Shown in pieces: positions 32,008 through 40,444 of a stretch of 64,000 nt of DNA. Source of the DNA: Nocardioides renjunii (GTDB lineage: Bacteria; Actinomycetota; Actinomycetes; Propionibacteriales; Nocardioidaceae); contig NZ_CP141058.1 of NCBI RefSeq assembly GCF_034661175.1, positions 3,534,001 through 3,598,000 on the forward strand, written 5' to 3'. Numbering within the stretch: the stretch's first letter is position 1; each line of letters opens with the position of its first letter. Made by a program: the position numbers and the translations under genes. The notes below the pieces were generated by a model. That model did no database searches. It saw only the letters and a program-made list of their open reading frames with translations, and was not told the DNA's origin.

Positions 32008-33353
32008 TCTGCCCGGGTGACCGAGGCCACAGCACGCCGGGCGGACCCGATGACGGCGGGGACGCCGACCCCGTCGAACGCCGCCCCGCAGACCGCGAGG
32101 CCGGGCAGCGCCTCGACCTCGGCGCGGACCCGCGCGACCCGGTCGAGGTGGCCGACGGCGTACTGCGGCAGCGCACCGCCCCACCGCTGCACGTGCGTGT
32201 CGACCGGGCGTGCCGTGACGCCTGCCATCGCCGTCAGGTCGGCGAGCGAGACCCGCACCAGTCCTTCGTCGCCGGCCTGCAGGGTCGTCTCCTCGCGGTG
32301 GCGGCCCAGGGAGGTGCGCAGCACGACCAGGTCGGGGTCGAGGGCCCGCACCCAGTCCCACTTGGCGAAGGAGAAGGTGGAGGCCTTGATGGTGCGCTGC
32401 TCGACCGGCGGCACGAGGAAGCCGGACCGCTCGAAGAGCGCGTCCGGCACGTCCTGCGCCCGGAGGGCGAGCGTCACCACGGCGACGCTGGCGGTCTCGA
32501 CCGCCGCGAGGTCGGCGGCGGCCGCGGGCGCGACGTCGCCGAGCAGCCGCGCGGCGGGTGCGGCGGGGGTGGCGAGGACGACCGCGGCCGCCTCGACGGT
32601 CTCGGGCCGGGTGGTCGGTCCGACGGTCAGCGCCCACCCCGACGTCGTACGTCGCAGGGCGCGCACCGTGGCCGAGGTCCGGACCTCGAAGCCACCGGTC
32701 GACGCGAGCAGGCCCGGCATCCGTCCCATGCCGCCGGGCAGGGAGGCGAAGACGGGACCGGCGGACACCGGGACACCGGCGGCCAGCTCGAGGAGGCTGC
32801 CGCGGCGCGCCATGGCGAGCAGCTGCGGCACGGCGGCCGCGGCCGAGAGCTGCCGGGCGTGGCCGGCGTACACGCCGCCGAGCAGGGGCTCGACGAGCCG
32901 GTCGACGACCTCGTCGCCGAGGCGGGCGCCCACCAGGTCACCGACGGAGACGTCGCCGTCGACCGGGGTGCTCGTCTCGGTGCTCGCGCGGGCCAGGCCC
33001 TCGGCGCTGAGCACCCCGCTGGCGGCGAGCTGGTCGAGGTCGAGGGGCACACCCATGAGCGACCGCGGGAGCGCGCGCAGCGCCCCGCGCGACCACACGC
33101 CGGACGTGGCGCTGGTGGGGTGGACCAGCTCGGCGCCCAGCTCGGCCGCCAGGGCGACGCCCTCGGGGCGGCGGGCCAGCATCGCCTCCGCGCCGACGTC
33201 GACGACCACACCGGCCACCTCGGCGCTGCGCAGCTTGCCGCCGACCTGCGGCGACCCCTCGAGCAGGAGCACGTCCCGCCCGGTGGCGGCCAGGTCCCGA
33301 GCGGCCACCAGCCCGGCGATGCCGCCGCCCACGACCACCACGTCACGCCTCAC
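32004..33353 (-). CDS. hemY: Coproporphyrinogen III oxidase / protoporphyrinogen oxidase, HemY type
   Basis: 449 residues. [17 protein letters not shown] is the FAD-binding dinucleotide motif and [12 protein letters not shown] the following acidic strand; [14 protein letters not shown] and [11 protein letters not shown] complete the flavin-binding region. In actinobacteria this enzyme oxidises coproporphyrinogen III to coproporphyrin III, feeding ChdC. Start taken as GTG 33353. Convergent genes are not present; hemY is divergent from a NYN-domain gene 55 bp away. Confidence 0.92.
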   Translation of the reverse strand: MRRDVVVVGGGIAGLVAARDLAATGRDVLLLEGSPQVGGKLRSAEVAGVVVDVGAEAMLARRPEGVALAAELGAELVHPTSATSGVWSRGALRALPRSLMGVPLDLDQLAASGVLSAEGLARASTETSTPVDGDVSVGDLVGARLGDEVVDRLVEPLLGGVYAGHARQLSAAAAVPQLLAMARRGSLLELAAGVPVSAGPVFASLPGGMGRMPGLLASTGGFEVRTSATVRALRRTTSGWALTVGPTTRPETVEAAAVVLATPAAPAARLLGDVAPAAAADLAAVETASVAVVTLALRAQDVPDALFERSGFLVPPVEQRTIKASTFSFAKWDWVRALDPDLVVLRTSLGRHREETTLQAGDEGLVRVSLADLTAMAGVTARPVDTHVQRWGGALPQYAVGHLDRVARVRAEVEALPGLAVCGAAFDGVGVPAVIGSARRAVASVTRAE

Positions 33354-33396
33354 CCCTCCAGCGTGCCAGAGGCGGGGAACCGGCCCGGCGCCGCTC

Positions 33397-33402
33397 TAGG
33401 GT
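33397..33402 (+). promoter_or_regulatory. TAGGGT -10 box, leaderless start of NYN-LOTUS gene
   Basis: TAGGGT ends 6 nt before the GTG at 33409. No ribosome binding site is visible in the 6 nt between. Confidence 0.6.
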
Positions 33403-33408
33403 GGGCAC

Positions 33409-34335
33409 GTGGACGCCAACACGAGCACGGCCCGGATCGCGGTGCTGATCGACGCCGACAACACCTCGCACCGCTACGCGGAGGCGCTGCTCGACGAGAT
33501 CGCGAAGTACGGCGACCCGACGATCAAGCGTGCCTACGGGGACTGGTCGTCGCCACGGCTGGGCGGCTGGACCACCGAGCTCAACACACGCGCGATCCGC
33601 GGGATGCACCAGGGGGCGTTCACCCGCGGCAAGAACTCCACCGACTCGGCCCTGATTATCGACGCCATGGACCTGCTCTACGCCGGCAACGTCGAGGCCT
33701 TCGCCCTGGTGACGAGCGACAGCGACTTCACCAGCCTGGCGCTGCGGCTGCGCGAGTCGGGCAAGGTCGTCTACGGCCTCGGCGGCGCCAGGACGCCCGC
33801 CTCCCTGCAGAACGCCTGCAACAAGTTCATCCGGCTCGAGTCGCTGGGCGAGCCGGACGCGGAGCCGGACGCGGAGCCCGAGCCGGAGTCGGAGCGGGAG
33901 GCCCCCGAGCCGGAGGTCCGCGAGGCGGCCGGGACCGCGCCGGCGGTCGCCGAGCCGGACCCGGTGCCGGAGGTCAACCTGCCCAGCGCGCTGACGAAGG
34001 CCGTCAACGCCGTCGCGGGCGACGACGGCTGGGCGGCGCCCGGTGCGATCGGCCAGCACCTGAGCCGCACCCATCCCTCCCTCGACCCGCGCAACTACGG
34101 GCACCGCGGGCTGCAGGGCCTGCTGGCCGCCCAGCCCTACCTCGAGACCAGCAGCGACGAGGCGCCGATGCGGGTCCGGGTGAAGGGCGGGGCGACGCCC
34201 ACCGCGACGCCGACGCGCAGGCGGTCCACGACCAAGAAGGCCGCAGCCCAGCAGCCCACGGCCCAGAAGGCAGCGAGCACGAAGACAGCGAGCACGAAGG
34301 CAGCGAGCAAGAAGACTGCCGGCACGACGTCCTGA
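33409..34335 (+). CDS. NYN-domain (PIN-like) RNase with LOTUS/OST-HTH domain
   Basis: 308 residues. The NYN core has the acidic residues of this nuclease fold: VLIDADNTS near residue 10, STDSALIIDAMDLLY near 78 and LVTSDSDFTSLA near 100. A Glu/Pro-rich linker (about 148-190) leads to a LOTUS/OST-HTH-type domain (SALTKAVNAVAGDDGWAAPGAIGQHL). A lysine/alanine-rich tail made of AST-K repeats ends the protein. LabA-like proteins of this type are predicted RNA-binding nucleases. Its RNA target is unknown. Confidence 0.85.
   Translation: MDANTSTARIAVLIDADNTSHRYAEALLDEIAKYGDPTIKRAYGDWSSPRLGGWTTELNTRAIRGMHQGAFTRGKNSTDSALIIDAMDLLYAGNVEAFALVTSDSDFTSLALRLRESGKVVYGLGGARTPASLQNACNKFIRLESLGEPDAEPDAEPEPESEREAPEPEVREAAGTAPAVAEPDPVPEVNLPSALTKAVNAVAGDDGWAAPGAIGQHLSRTHPSLDPRNYGHRGLQGLLAAQPYLETSSDEAPMRVRVKGGATPTATPTRRRSTTKKAAAQQPTAQKAASTKTASTKAASKKTAGTTS
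34267..34326 (+). repeat. 15-bp tandem repeats encoding a basic C-terminal tail
   Basis: Units at 34267-34281, 34282-34296 and 34297-34311 share AAGRCAGCGAGCAMG; a fourth, decayed unit runs to 34326. They encode K(A/T)AS(T/K) blocks like those in actinobacterial histone-like tails, suggesting nucleic-acid binding. Confidence 0.85.
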
Positions 34336-34392
34336 CGGTCACGGTTGCATCACGGCCGGAACCGGCAGCGGTCACACCGGCGTCGGACCCGC

Positions 34393-35382
34393 ATGACCAC
34401 TCGTACCCGCGCCGCCGGCGTCCTCACCGCCCTCACCATGTCGGTCCTGATGGCCGCCTGCTCGACCAGCGACGGAGGCGGCGACGCCCTGGGCGAGTCG
34501 TCGTCCGGGGCCGACCGGTCGACCGGACAGGACCTCGCCGGGTCGGACGGGGCCGGGGGCGGGACGAGCCGGGAGCTCGCCGCGGCTGAGGACGCCACCT
34601 CCTCCGAGTCCTCCGGCTCGTCCGGGCCCGCGCGGCCCTCCGGCTCCGGCTCGCAGGTGGCCACCACTCCCGAGCTGGAGCGGGCGGTCATCTCCACCGG
34701 CACGGTCTCGTTGTCGAGCAAGGACGTCGCGGGGGCCCGGCAGGACGTGCAGCGGATCGTCGACGCCCAGGGCGGTGACGTGACCGAGGAGAGCACGGAG
34801 ACCGACGAGGACGGCGAGGCGTCGTACGCACGCCTCGTGGTCCGGGTGCCGAGCGGGAGGTTCAGCGAGGCCATGGCGGCGCTCGAGGGAGTCGACGGCG
34901 TCGTCGCCTCCAACCGCGGGTCCGAGGACGTCACCACGCAGGTCATCGACAACGACGTCCGGGTGCGGGCGCAGGAGGCCAGCCTGAAGCGGGTCGAGCG
35001 GCTGCTGGCGGAGGCGACGTCCCTGCGCAACCTCATCTGGATCGAGTCCCAGCTCACCACCCGCCAGGCCGAGCTCGACTCGCTGAAGTCGCAGCAGTCG
35101 TGGCTCACCGACCAGACCTCCCTGTCCACCATCACCATCGACATCTCCGCCGACAGGGCGAAGCCGGTGAAGAAGGACGAGGCCGACGAGCCCGCCGGGT
35201 TCGTGGCCGGCCTGTCCGGCGGCATGGACGCGCTGACGAGCGTGCTCGGCGCCGCCGCCACGGTCATCGGCGCGCTGCTGCCGTTCGCGGTCCTCGGCCT
35301 CGTCGTCGGCGTGCCGGTCTGGGTCGTCGTACGCCGCCGGCGTGCGACCACGCCCGCCGCGGCCGAGACGCCGGCCGCGTAG
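34393..35382 (+). CDS. DUF4349 lipoprotein
   Basis: 329 residues. A signal peptide ends in the lipobox MAACS (cysteine about residue 23), followed by a low-complexity Ser/Gly/Asp region. The DUF4349 domain (about 95-265) includes ARQDVQRIVDAQGGDVTEES and VRVPSGRFSEAMAAL, with a coiled coil (EASLKRVERLLAEAT to DSLKSQQSWL). A C-terminal transmembrane helix (TVIGALLPFAVLGLVVGVPVWVVV) precedes a basic tail. It is anchored at the cell surface; function unknown. Start chosen to place the signal peptide correctly. Confidence 0.85.
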   Translation: MTTRTRAAGVLTALTMSVLMAACSTSDGGGDALGESSSGADRSTGQDLAGSDGAGGGTSRELAAAEDATSSESSGSSGPARPSGSGSQVATTPELERAVISTGTVSLSSKDVAGARQDVQRIVDAQGGDVTEESTETDEDGEASYARLVVRVPSGRFSEAMAALEGVDGVVASNRGSEDVTTQVIDNDVRVRAQEASLKRVERLLAEATSLRNLIWIESQLTTRQAELDSLKSQQSWLTDQTSLSTITIDISADRAKPVKKDEADEPAGFVAGLSGGMDALTSVLGAAATVIGALLPFAVLGLVVGVPVWVVVRRRRATTPAAAETPAA

Positions 35383-35460
35383 ACGCGCGGACAGAGCTCC
35401 CGTCACCCGGCGCGGCCCGGCGTGGGCCGACCGCCAGGACGAAGGTTCTGTCCGCGCGTC
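35382..35460. terminator. Inverted repeat between convergent genes
   Basis: GACGCGCGGACAGA (35382-35395) pairs perfectly with TCTGTCCGCGCGTC (35447-35460) across a 51-nt spacer. It fills the gap between the DUF4349 stop and the convergent MFS stop, which suggests a bidirectional terminator with a long loop. Confidence 0.55.
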
Positions 35461-35466
35461 CTCGGG

Positions 35467-36810
35467 TCAGACGGTGACGCGCTCCCGGGCGTCCGGCTCG
35501 TCGGCGTCCTCGCGGTCGAGGGAACGGCCGCGCGTCTCGGGCAGGAAGTGGGCGCACACCAGCGAGATGACCCCCACCGCGACGTTGTAGGCCGCGACCC
35601 ACCAGAGCGTCCCCTCGCCCCGGGTGACCAGCCAGGCCGCGATCAGCGGCGTGAGGCCGGAGGCGAGGATGCCGGAGACCTGGTAGAGCGTGCTCAGCGC
35701 GGTGTAGCGGTAGCGGGTGTCGAACAGCTCCGACCAGAACGCCGCCAGGGGGCCGTAGACGGTGCCGTAGACGACGCCCAGCCCGACCACGAAGACCAGC
35801 GAGATCGCCCACCGCTCCTCGGTGTGGACGAGCGCGGCGGCCGGGAAGGCGAACAGCAGGCCGATCCAGGCGCCGACCCGGTAGACCGGCTTGCGCCCGA
35901 CGCGGTCGGACAGGGCGCCGGCGATCGGCACCAGCACGACTCCGAGCGCGGCGCCGACCATGATCGCGTCGAGCGCCCAGCTGCGCGGCAGCTCGAGGTT
36001 GGTCGCGACGTAGGCGAGCAGGTAGACCGAGAACAGGTTGAAGGTGAAGCCCTCGATGAAGCGGGTGCCCATGCCGAGGAGCAGCGGCCGCGGCTGCTGC
36101 GCCAGCAGGTCGCGCAGCGGGAGCTGGGAGATCTCCTTGCGCTCCTGGACCTTGGCGAACTCCGGCGTCTCCATCACCGAGAGCCGGATGTAGGCGCCGA
36201 TGCCGAGCAGGAGGATGCTCACGAGGAAGCAGGCGCGCCAGCCCCAGGCGAGGAACGACTCCTCGGGCAGCAGGCCTGCGAGCGAGAACGCACCCGCCGC
36301 GAGGACCAGCCCGCCCGGCACGCCGATGTGGGCGAAGCTGCCGTAGAAGCCGCGGCGCCCGGCCGGGGCGTACTCGACGGCCAGCAGCACCGCGCCGCCG
36401 TACTCGCCTCCCACGCCGATGCCCTGCAGCACCCGCAGCAGCACCAGTGCGACCGGTGCCCAGACGCCGATCTGGTCGTAGGTCGGCAGCAGGCCGATGA
36501 GGGCGGTGCCGACGCCCATGATGACGAGCGTCAGCAGCAGCATCTGCTTGCGACCGATCCGGTCGCCGAAGTGGCCGAAGACCAGGCCGCCGACGGGCCG
36601 GGCGAAGAACCCGACCGCGAAGGTGGCGAATGCCGCGAACTGGGCGGCGGGCCCGTCGAGGCCGTTGAAGTAGAGCTTGTCGAACACCACGGCGGCGGCC
36701 GTGCCGTAGAGGAAGAAGTCGTACCACTCGATGGTGGCGCCGACGGCCGAGGCGAGGGCGACGCGGCGCGCGGTCGGCGGGGTCGTCGAGGTCGGTGCCG
36801 TCTGCGTCAT
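35467..36810 (-). CDS. MFS transporter, metabolite:H+ symporter (MHS) type
   Basis: 447 residues, twelve predicted transmembrane helices. ASAVGATIEWYDFFLYGTAAAVVF is the MHS-family opening; GHFGDRIGRKQMLLL is the loop 2-3 motif; LLRVLQGIGVGGEYGGAVLL is typical too. Members import small organic acids. It is the last gene of an operon for sulfonate oxidation, so it may bring in an alkanesulfonate or related compound in place of the usual SsuABC transporter (inference). The ATG overlaps the flavin reductase stop (ATGA). Confidence 0.9.
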   Translation of the reverse strand: MTQTAPTSTTPPTARRVALASAVGATIEWYDFFLYGTAAAVVFDKLYFNGLDGPAAQFAAFATFAVGFFARPVGGLVFGHFGDRIGRKQMLLLTLVIMGVGTALIGLLPTYDQIGVWAPVALVLLRVLQGIGVGGEYGGAVLLAVEYAPAGRRGFYGSFAHIGVPGGLVLAAGAFSLAGLLPEESFLAWGWRACFLVSILLLGIGAYIRLSVMETPEFAKVQERKEISQLPLRDLLAQQPRPLLLGMGTRFIEGFTFNLFSVYLLAYVATNLELPRSWALDAIMVGAALGVVLVPIAGALSDRVGRKPVYRVGAWIGLLFAFPAAALVHTEERWAISLVFVVGLGVVYGTVYGPLAAFWSELFDTRYRYTALSTLYQVSGILASGLTPLIAAWLVTRGEGTLWWVAAYNVAVGVISLVCAHFLPETRGRSLDREDADEPDARERVTV

Positions 36811-37466
36811 GCCGCGTCCTCCGTCCCGGCGCTGTCGAGGTCCTCGTCGGCCGGACCGGCGGCCGCGGTCGCGGCGCCCCGGTCGACGTCGGCGCCGTTG
36901 ATGCGGCCGTCGAGACGCGAGGGGTCGAGGTCGTCGCGGTGCAGCTTGGCGAAGGCCGAGCGGTGGAAGACGAGCGGGTGCTGGCCGTCGCCGGCGCCGA
37001 CCTCGTGGACCTTGAGCAGCACGATGACGTGGTCGCCGGCGACGACCTCCTCGTGCACCGAGCAGTCGTAGGTCGCGAGGGCCTCGTCGAGGAGGACGGC
37101 ACCGTTGCCGGTGACCCGGAACGGGAGGCCGGAGAACCGCTCCTCGCGCGGCCCGGCGAGCTGCCGGCACACGGCGTCGTGGTGGTCGGCCAGCACGCTG
37201 ATGCCGAGGCGGTCGGCCTCGCGCAGCAGCGGCCAGGTCGAGCTGGTCGCGGCGATGGAGAACGACACCAGCGGCGGGTCGATGCTCACCGAGGTGAACG
37301 AGGACGCGGCGATGCCGGTGAGCTGGCCCTTCACGGACGCCGCCACGGCGACGACGCCCGACGGGAACGCGCCGAAGGCGTCGCGGAGGGTGCGCTGGTC
37401 GATGGAACCTGACGGGGACGCCGGGGAGGCCGAGGAGGCCGGTGAGCTGGGGGTCGTGAGGGTCAT
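36807..37466 (-). CDS. Flavin reductase-like FMN-binding protein
   Basis: 219 residues. RDAFGAFPSGVVAVAASVKGQLTGIAASSFTSVSIDPPLVSFSI is the hallmark of the flavin reductase split-barrel family, and VFHRSAFAKL closes the barrel. It would supply reduced flavin to the monooxygenase in the same operon. The N-terminus is Ser/Pro-rich and the last 30 residues (AATAAAGPADEDLDSAG) look disordered. ATGA overlaps join it to both neighbours. Confidence 0.88.
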   Translation of the reverse strand: MTLTTPSSPASSASPASPSGSIDQRTLRDAFGAFPSGVVAVAASVKGQLTGIAASSFTSVSIDPPLVSFSIAATSSTWPLLREADRLGISVLADHHDAVCRQLAGPREERFSGLPFRVTGNGAVLLDEALATYDCSVHEEVVAGDHVIVLLKVHEVGAGDGQHPLVFHRSAFAKLHRDDLDPSRLDGRINGADVDRGAATAAAGPADEDLDSAGTEDAA

Positions 37467-37993
37467 GCGGGCACCGCCTGACTGGTCGGGGAGGAGGGCG
37501 TGGACGGGGCGGGCAGCGCGGGGAGGGCGTGCTGCGCGGTGGCGAACCAGGCGTCGTAGGGCTCCGGGTCCGAGTGCTGGGCGTCGACGACGTAGAGGCC
37601 CTTCGTGGGCACCGAGGCCCCCAGCTCGACGAGCAGCGGCCGCAGGCCGTGGTCCACGGCGAGGGTGTGGGCGGGCGAGGCGCCCAGCATCAGCGGGATC
37701 GCGGTCACGCCGCCGAGACCCTGGTGCGGGAACCGGTCGAGGAACGCCTTGAGCAGGCCGGTGTAGGTGCCCTTGTAGGTCGGGCTGGCGACGATGACGA
37801 CGAGGCTGGAGGCGACGTCCTCGACGAGGCCGCCCACCGTCTCGGAGCCCCAGTCGAAGAGCTCGCCGGCGTGGTCCGCGAGGTCGACGACGAGGTCCGC
37901 GCCGCCGAGCCGGTCGGCGAGGGTGAGGGCGGCCTCGTAGGTCCGCGAGCGTGGCTTGGGGTTGCCGACCACGACGGCGACGCGGGTGCTCAC
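37463..37993 (-). CDS. NAD(P)H-dependent FMN reductase (SsuE/MsuE-like)
   Basis: 176 residues, flavodoxin-like. VVVGNPKPRSRTYEAALTLAD binds FMN phosphate; VIVASPTYKGTYTGLLKAFLDRF is the conserved flavin-contact loop; IPLMLGASPAHTLAVDHGLRPLL completes the NADPH-dependent FMN reductase pattern seen in SsuE and MsuE. It reduces FMN for the adjacent SsuD-like enzyme. A proline-rich tail ends the protein. The GTG overlaps the monooxygenase stop by 4 bp. Two distinct flavin reductases in one operon is notable. Confidence 0.9.
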   Translation of the reverse strand: MSTRVAVVVGNPKPRSRTYEAALTLADRLGGADLVVDLADHAGELFDWGSETVGGLVEDVASSLVVIVASPTYKGTYTGLLKAFLDRFPHQGLGGVTAIPLMLGASPAHTLAVDHGLRPLLVELGASVPTKGLYVVDAQHSDPEPYDAWFATAQHALPALPAPSTPSSPTSQAVPA

Positions 37994-39132
37994 GAGGCGG
38001 CCTTCGACGAGCCGAACGGGACGGACGCGCGGGCCGCCGTGGGCGCCGGGTGCGTCCAGAGGCCGCGCTGCTCGAGCACGGGCAGGACGCCCTCGCCGAA
38101 GTGGTACGCACCCTCGAGGTGGGGGTAGGCCGAGAGGACGAACTCCTCGATGCCCACCGCGACGTACTGCTCGATCAGGTCGGCCACCTCCTCGTGGCTG
38201 CCCACGAGCGCGGTGCCGGCACCGCCGCGCACCAGGCCGACACCGGCCCACAGGTTGGGGTGGATCTCGAGGCCGTCGCGGTTGCCCTGGTTGAGCGCGA
38301 GCATGTTGTGCTGGCCCACCGACTCCGAGCGCTTGAGCCCCTCCTGGACCCGCCGGATGTCCTCGTCGGAGATCCCGGCCAGCAGCCGGTCCGCCTCGGC
38401 CCACGCCTCCTCGGAGGTGTCGCGGGTGATGGTGTGCACGCGGAGCCCGAAGGTCATCTCGCGACCCTGCTTCTCGGCGAGCTCACGGATCCAGGCGACC
38501 TTCTTCGCCACGGCCGACGGCGGCTCGCCCCAGGTCAGGTAGACGTCGGCGTGCTCGGCCGCGACCAGGCCGGCCGCGGGCGAGGAGCCGCCGAAGTAGA
38601 TCTGCGGGATCGGGTCGGGCAGCTGCTGCAGCCGCGCCTGGTCGACGCGCAGGTGGCGCCCGGCGAAGGTGACCTCCTCCCCCGCCCAGAGCCGGCGCAC
38701 GATGCTCAGGAACTCGCCGCAGCGCTCGTAGCGGGCGTCCTTGTCGAGGAAGTCGCCGTAGGCGCGCTGCTCGTGCGACTCACCGCCGGTGACGACGTTG
38801 AGCAGCAGCCGTCCGCCCGAGAGGTTCTGGAAGGTGGCGGCCATCTGCGCGGCCAGCGTCGGGGACGTGAGCCCGGGACGGAAGGCGACCAGGAACTGCA
38901 GCCGCTCGGACAGCGGGGCGAGCATCGCCGTGGTCAGCCACGCGTCCTCGCACCAGGCACCGGTCGGCGTGAGGGCGGCCTCGAAGCCGAGCTGCTCGGC
39001 GCTGCGGGCGATCTGGCCGAGGTAGGGGACGCTGGCCGGCCGGCCGGCCGCGCCGTGCTCGACGCCGTGCCCCCCGCTCACGACCTGTCGGCCGTCGCCT
39101 CCGTTGGTGGGCAGGAACCAGTGGAACTTCAT
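37990..39132 (-). CDS. ssuD: FMNH2-dependent alkanesulfonate monooxygenase-like protein
   Basis: 380 residues, luciferase-like TIM barrel. MKFHWFLPTNGGD is the family opening. TGAWCEDAWLTTAML matches the SsuD active-site cysteine region, FRPGLTSPTLAAQMAATFQNLSGGRLLLNVV is the conserved flavin-binding part, and RERCGEFL-like and HPNLWAGVGLVRGGAGTALVGSHEEVADL segments follow. The enzyme cleaves the C-S bond of sulfonates, releasing sulfite. It could alternatively act on dimethylsulfone-type substrates. AGGA lies 5 nt before ATG 39132. First gene of the operon, divergent from a LysR regulator. Confidence 0.9.
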   Translation of the reverse strand: MKFHWFLPTNGGDGRQVVSGGHGVEHGAAGRPASVPYLGQIARSAEQLGFEAALTPTGAWCEDAWLTTAMLAPLSERLQFLVAFRPGLTSPTLAAQMAATFQNLSGGRLLLNVVTGGESHEQRAYGDFLDKDARYERCGEFLSIVRRLWAGEEVTFAGRHLRVDQARLQQLPDPIPQIYFGGSSPAAGLVAAEHADVYLTWGEPPSAVAKKVAWIRELAEKQGREMTFGLRVHTITRDTSEEAWAEADRLLAGISDEDIRRVQEGLKRSESVGQHNMLALNQGNRDGLEIHPNLWAGVGLVRGGAGTALVGSHEEVADLIEQYVAVGIEEFVLSAYPHLEGAYHFGEGVLPVLEQRGLWTHPAPTAARASVPFGSSKAAS

Positions 39133-39457
39133 CTCAGTCCTCTCGCTGTCGGTCCGGGTCGGCCAGGGAGCCGCCCGGCGGGGACGACCGCCGCGCACCG
39201 GGCGTACATCGCTATCTCTATCGATCTTGTAGACAAAGGTAGCAGCCGGATGCTCCGCTGCTGCGGCACCGGCCGGGCGGGGATGTCGAGGGGGTGGCAG
39301 GCGTCGCCTTGCAGGCAGAACGGACCACCGCGGGGCCCCGCCCACGCACGGCGCGCCGTGCACCGTTTTGTATAGTTTGTCAGTAGACTTTGGAAACCGA
39401 GGCGCCACCCCGGGTCGGGACTTGCCAGGGCACCACCATCGAGAGCAGGAGCACCGC
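39133..39457. promoter_or_regulatory. Divergent regulatory region, sulfonate operon / LysR gene
   Basis: This 325-bp gap has no credible gene. Two AT-rich islands stand out in GC-rich DNA: 39205-39241 (with CTATCTCTATCGATCTTGTA) and 39365-39398 (with TATAGT at 39371-39376, a likely -10 for the LysR gene, giving a leader of about 75 nt). Both contain TTTGT and GTAGAC words in alternate orientation, plausible LysR contact sites. The stretch between them holds no feature I can name. Confidence 0.6.
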
Positions 39458-40444
39458 GTGCGGATCGAACAGCTGGAGTACCTCGCGGCCGTGACGGAGC
39501 ACGGGTCGCTGCGCCGCGCGAGCGAGGCCATGCACATCTCCCAGCCGGCGCTCAGCGAGGCCGTGACCAAGCTGGAGAAGGAGCTCGGCGCGACACTGCT
39601 CGACCGTCGGCGCACCGGCTCCCGGATCAGCCGGCAGGGCCTCGACCTGTTGCAGAACATGACCGAGGTCCTCGAGGCGGTCGACCGGCTGCGCCAGGCC
39701 GCCGGCCAGCAGTCCGTACGCCGCCGCGACCTGCGCATCGGCACCGTCAACACCGCCTCGTCCAGCCTGCTCGCGCCCGCCCTGCGCGACCTCCACGCAC
39801 GCCACGGGTCGGGCGGCGTCGAGGTGGTCCACGGGCGGCAGGCCGACATCCAGCAGGGCCTCGCCGAGGGGACGCTCGACCTCGGGCTCGTCAACGTGCT
39901 GCCCGGCGACGAGGTGCCGCCGACGCTCGTGGCCGACCGGCTGATCGAGGGGACCCCGGTCGCCTGCCTGCCCGCCGACCACCCGCTGGCCGCGAAGGAG
40001 CGGGTGAGCGTCGACGACCTCCGCGCCGAGCCGCACGTGCTCATGCGCCCGGGCTTCGTGATGCACCGCTACGCCCACCGCGTCTTCGCCGGGGTGCTGC
40101 CCGGGACGACCTACGCCACCGACGGGGCGGAGATGGGCAAGGCGATGGTGGCGGCGGGGCTCGGGCTCTCGATCCTGCCGGACTTCTCGATCACCGCCGA
40201 CCCGCTCGTGAGCGCCGGGGTGCTCACCACCCGGCCGATCCAGACCGACCAGACCACCGTGACGCTGCTGATGCTGCGCCGCCGGGCCGAGCGGACCTCG
40301 GAGCCGCTGCGCGACCTGCAGGCCGCGCTGGTGCGCCAGGCGCGGGCCTACCTCGCCTCGCTCGAGCTGCCGCCCACCGCTTCCGACGCCGCGCCGGAGC
40401 TCACACCGGTGACGCCGATCAGTAGTCGTGCACGAACTCCGTGA
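39458..40444 (+). CDS. LysR-family transcriptional regulator
   Basis: 328 residues. RIEQLEYLAAVTEHGSLRRASEAMHISQPALSEAVTKLEKELG is the winged helix-turn-helix (residues 2-45); the type 2 periplasmic-binding-like effector domain runs from about 90 to 295 (RDLRIGTVNTASSSLLAPAL, DLGLVNVLPGDEVPP, VAAGLGLSILPDF). Position suggests control of the divergent sulfonate operon, probably with a sulfur metabolite as signal. GTG 39458 has CAGGAG 6 nt upstream. Its last 26 bp overlap the convergent hemE. Confidence 0.9.
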   Translation: MRIEQLEYLAAVTEHGSLRRASEAMHISQPALSEAVTKLEKELGATLLDRRRTGSRISRQGLDLLQNMTEVLEAVDRLRQAAGQQSVRRRDLRIGTVNTASSSLLAPALRDLHARHGSGGVEVVHGRQADIQQGLAEGTLDLGLVNVLPGDEVPPTLVADRLIEGTPVACLPADHPLAAKERVSVDDLRAEPHVLMRPGFVMHRYAHRVFAGVLPGTTYATDGAEMGKAMVAAGLGLSILPDFSITADPLVSAGVLTTRPIQTDQTTVTLLMLRRRAERTSEPLRDLQAALVRQARAYLASLELPPTASDAAPELTPVTPISSRARTP

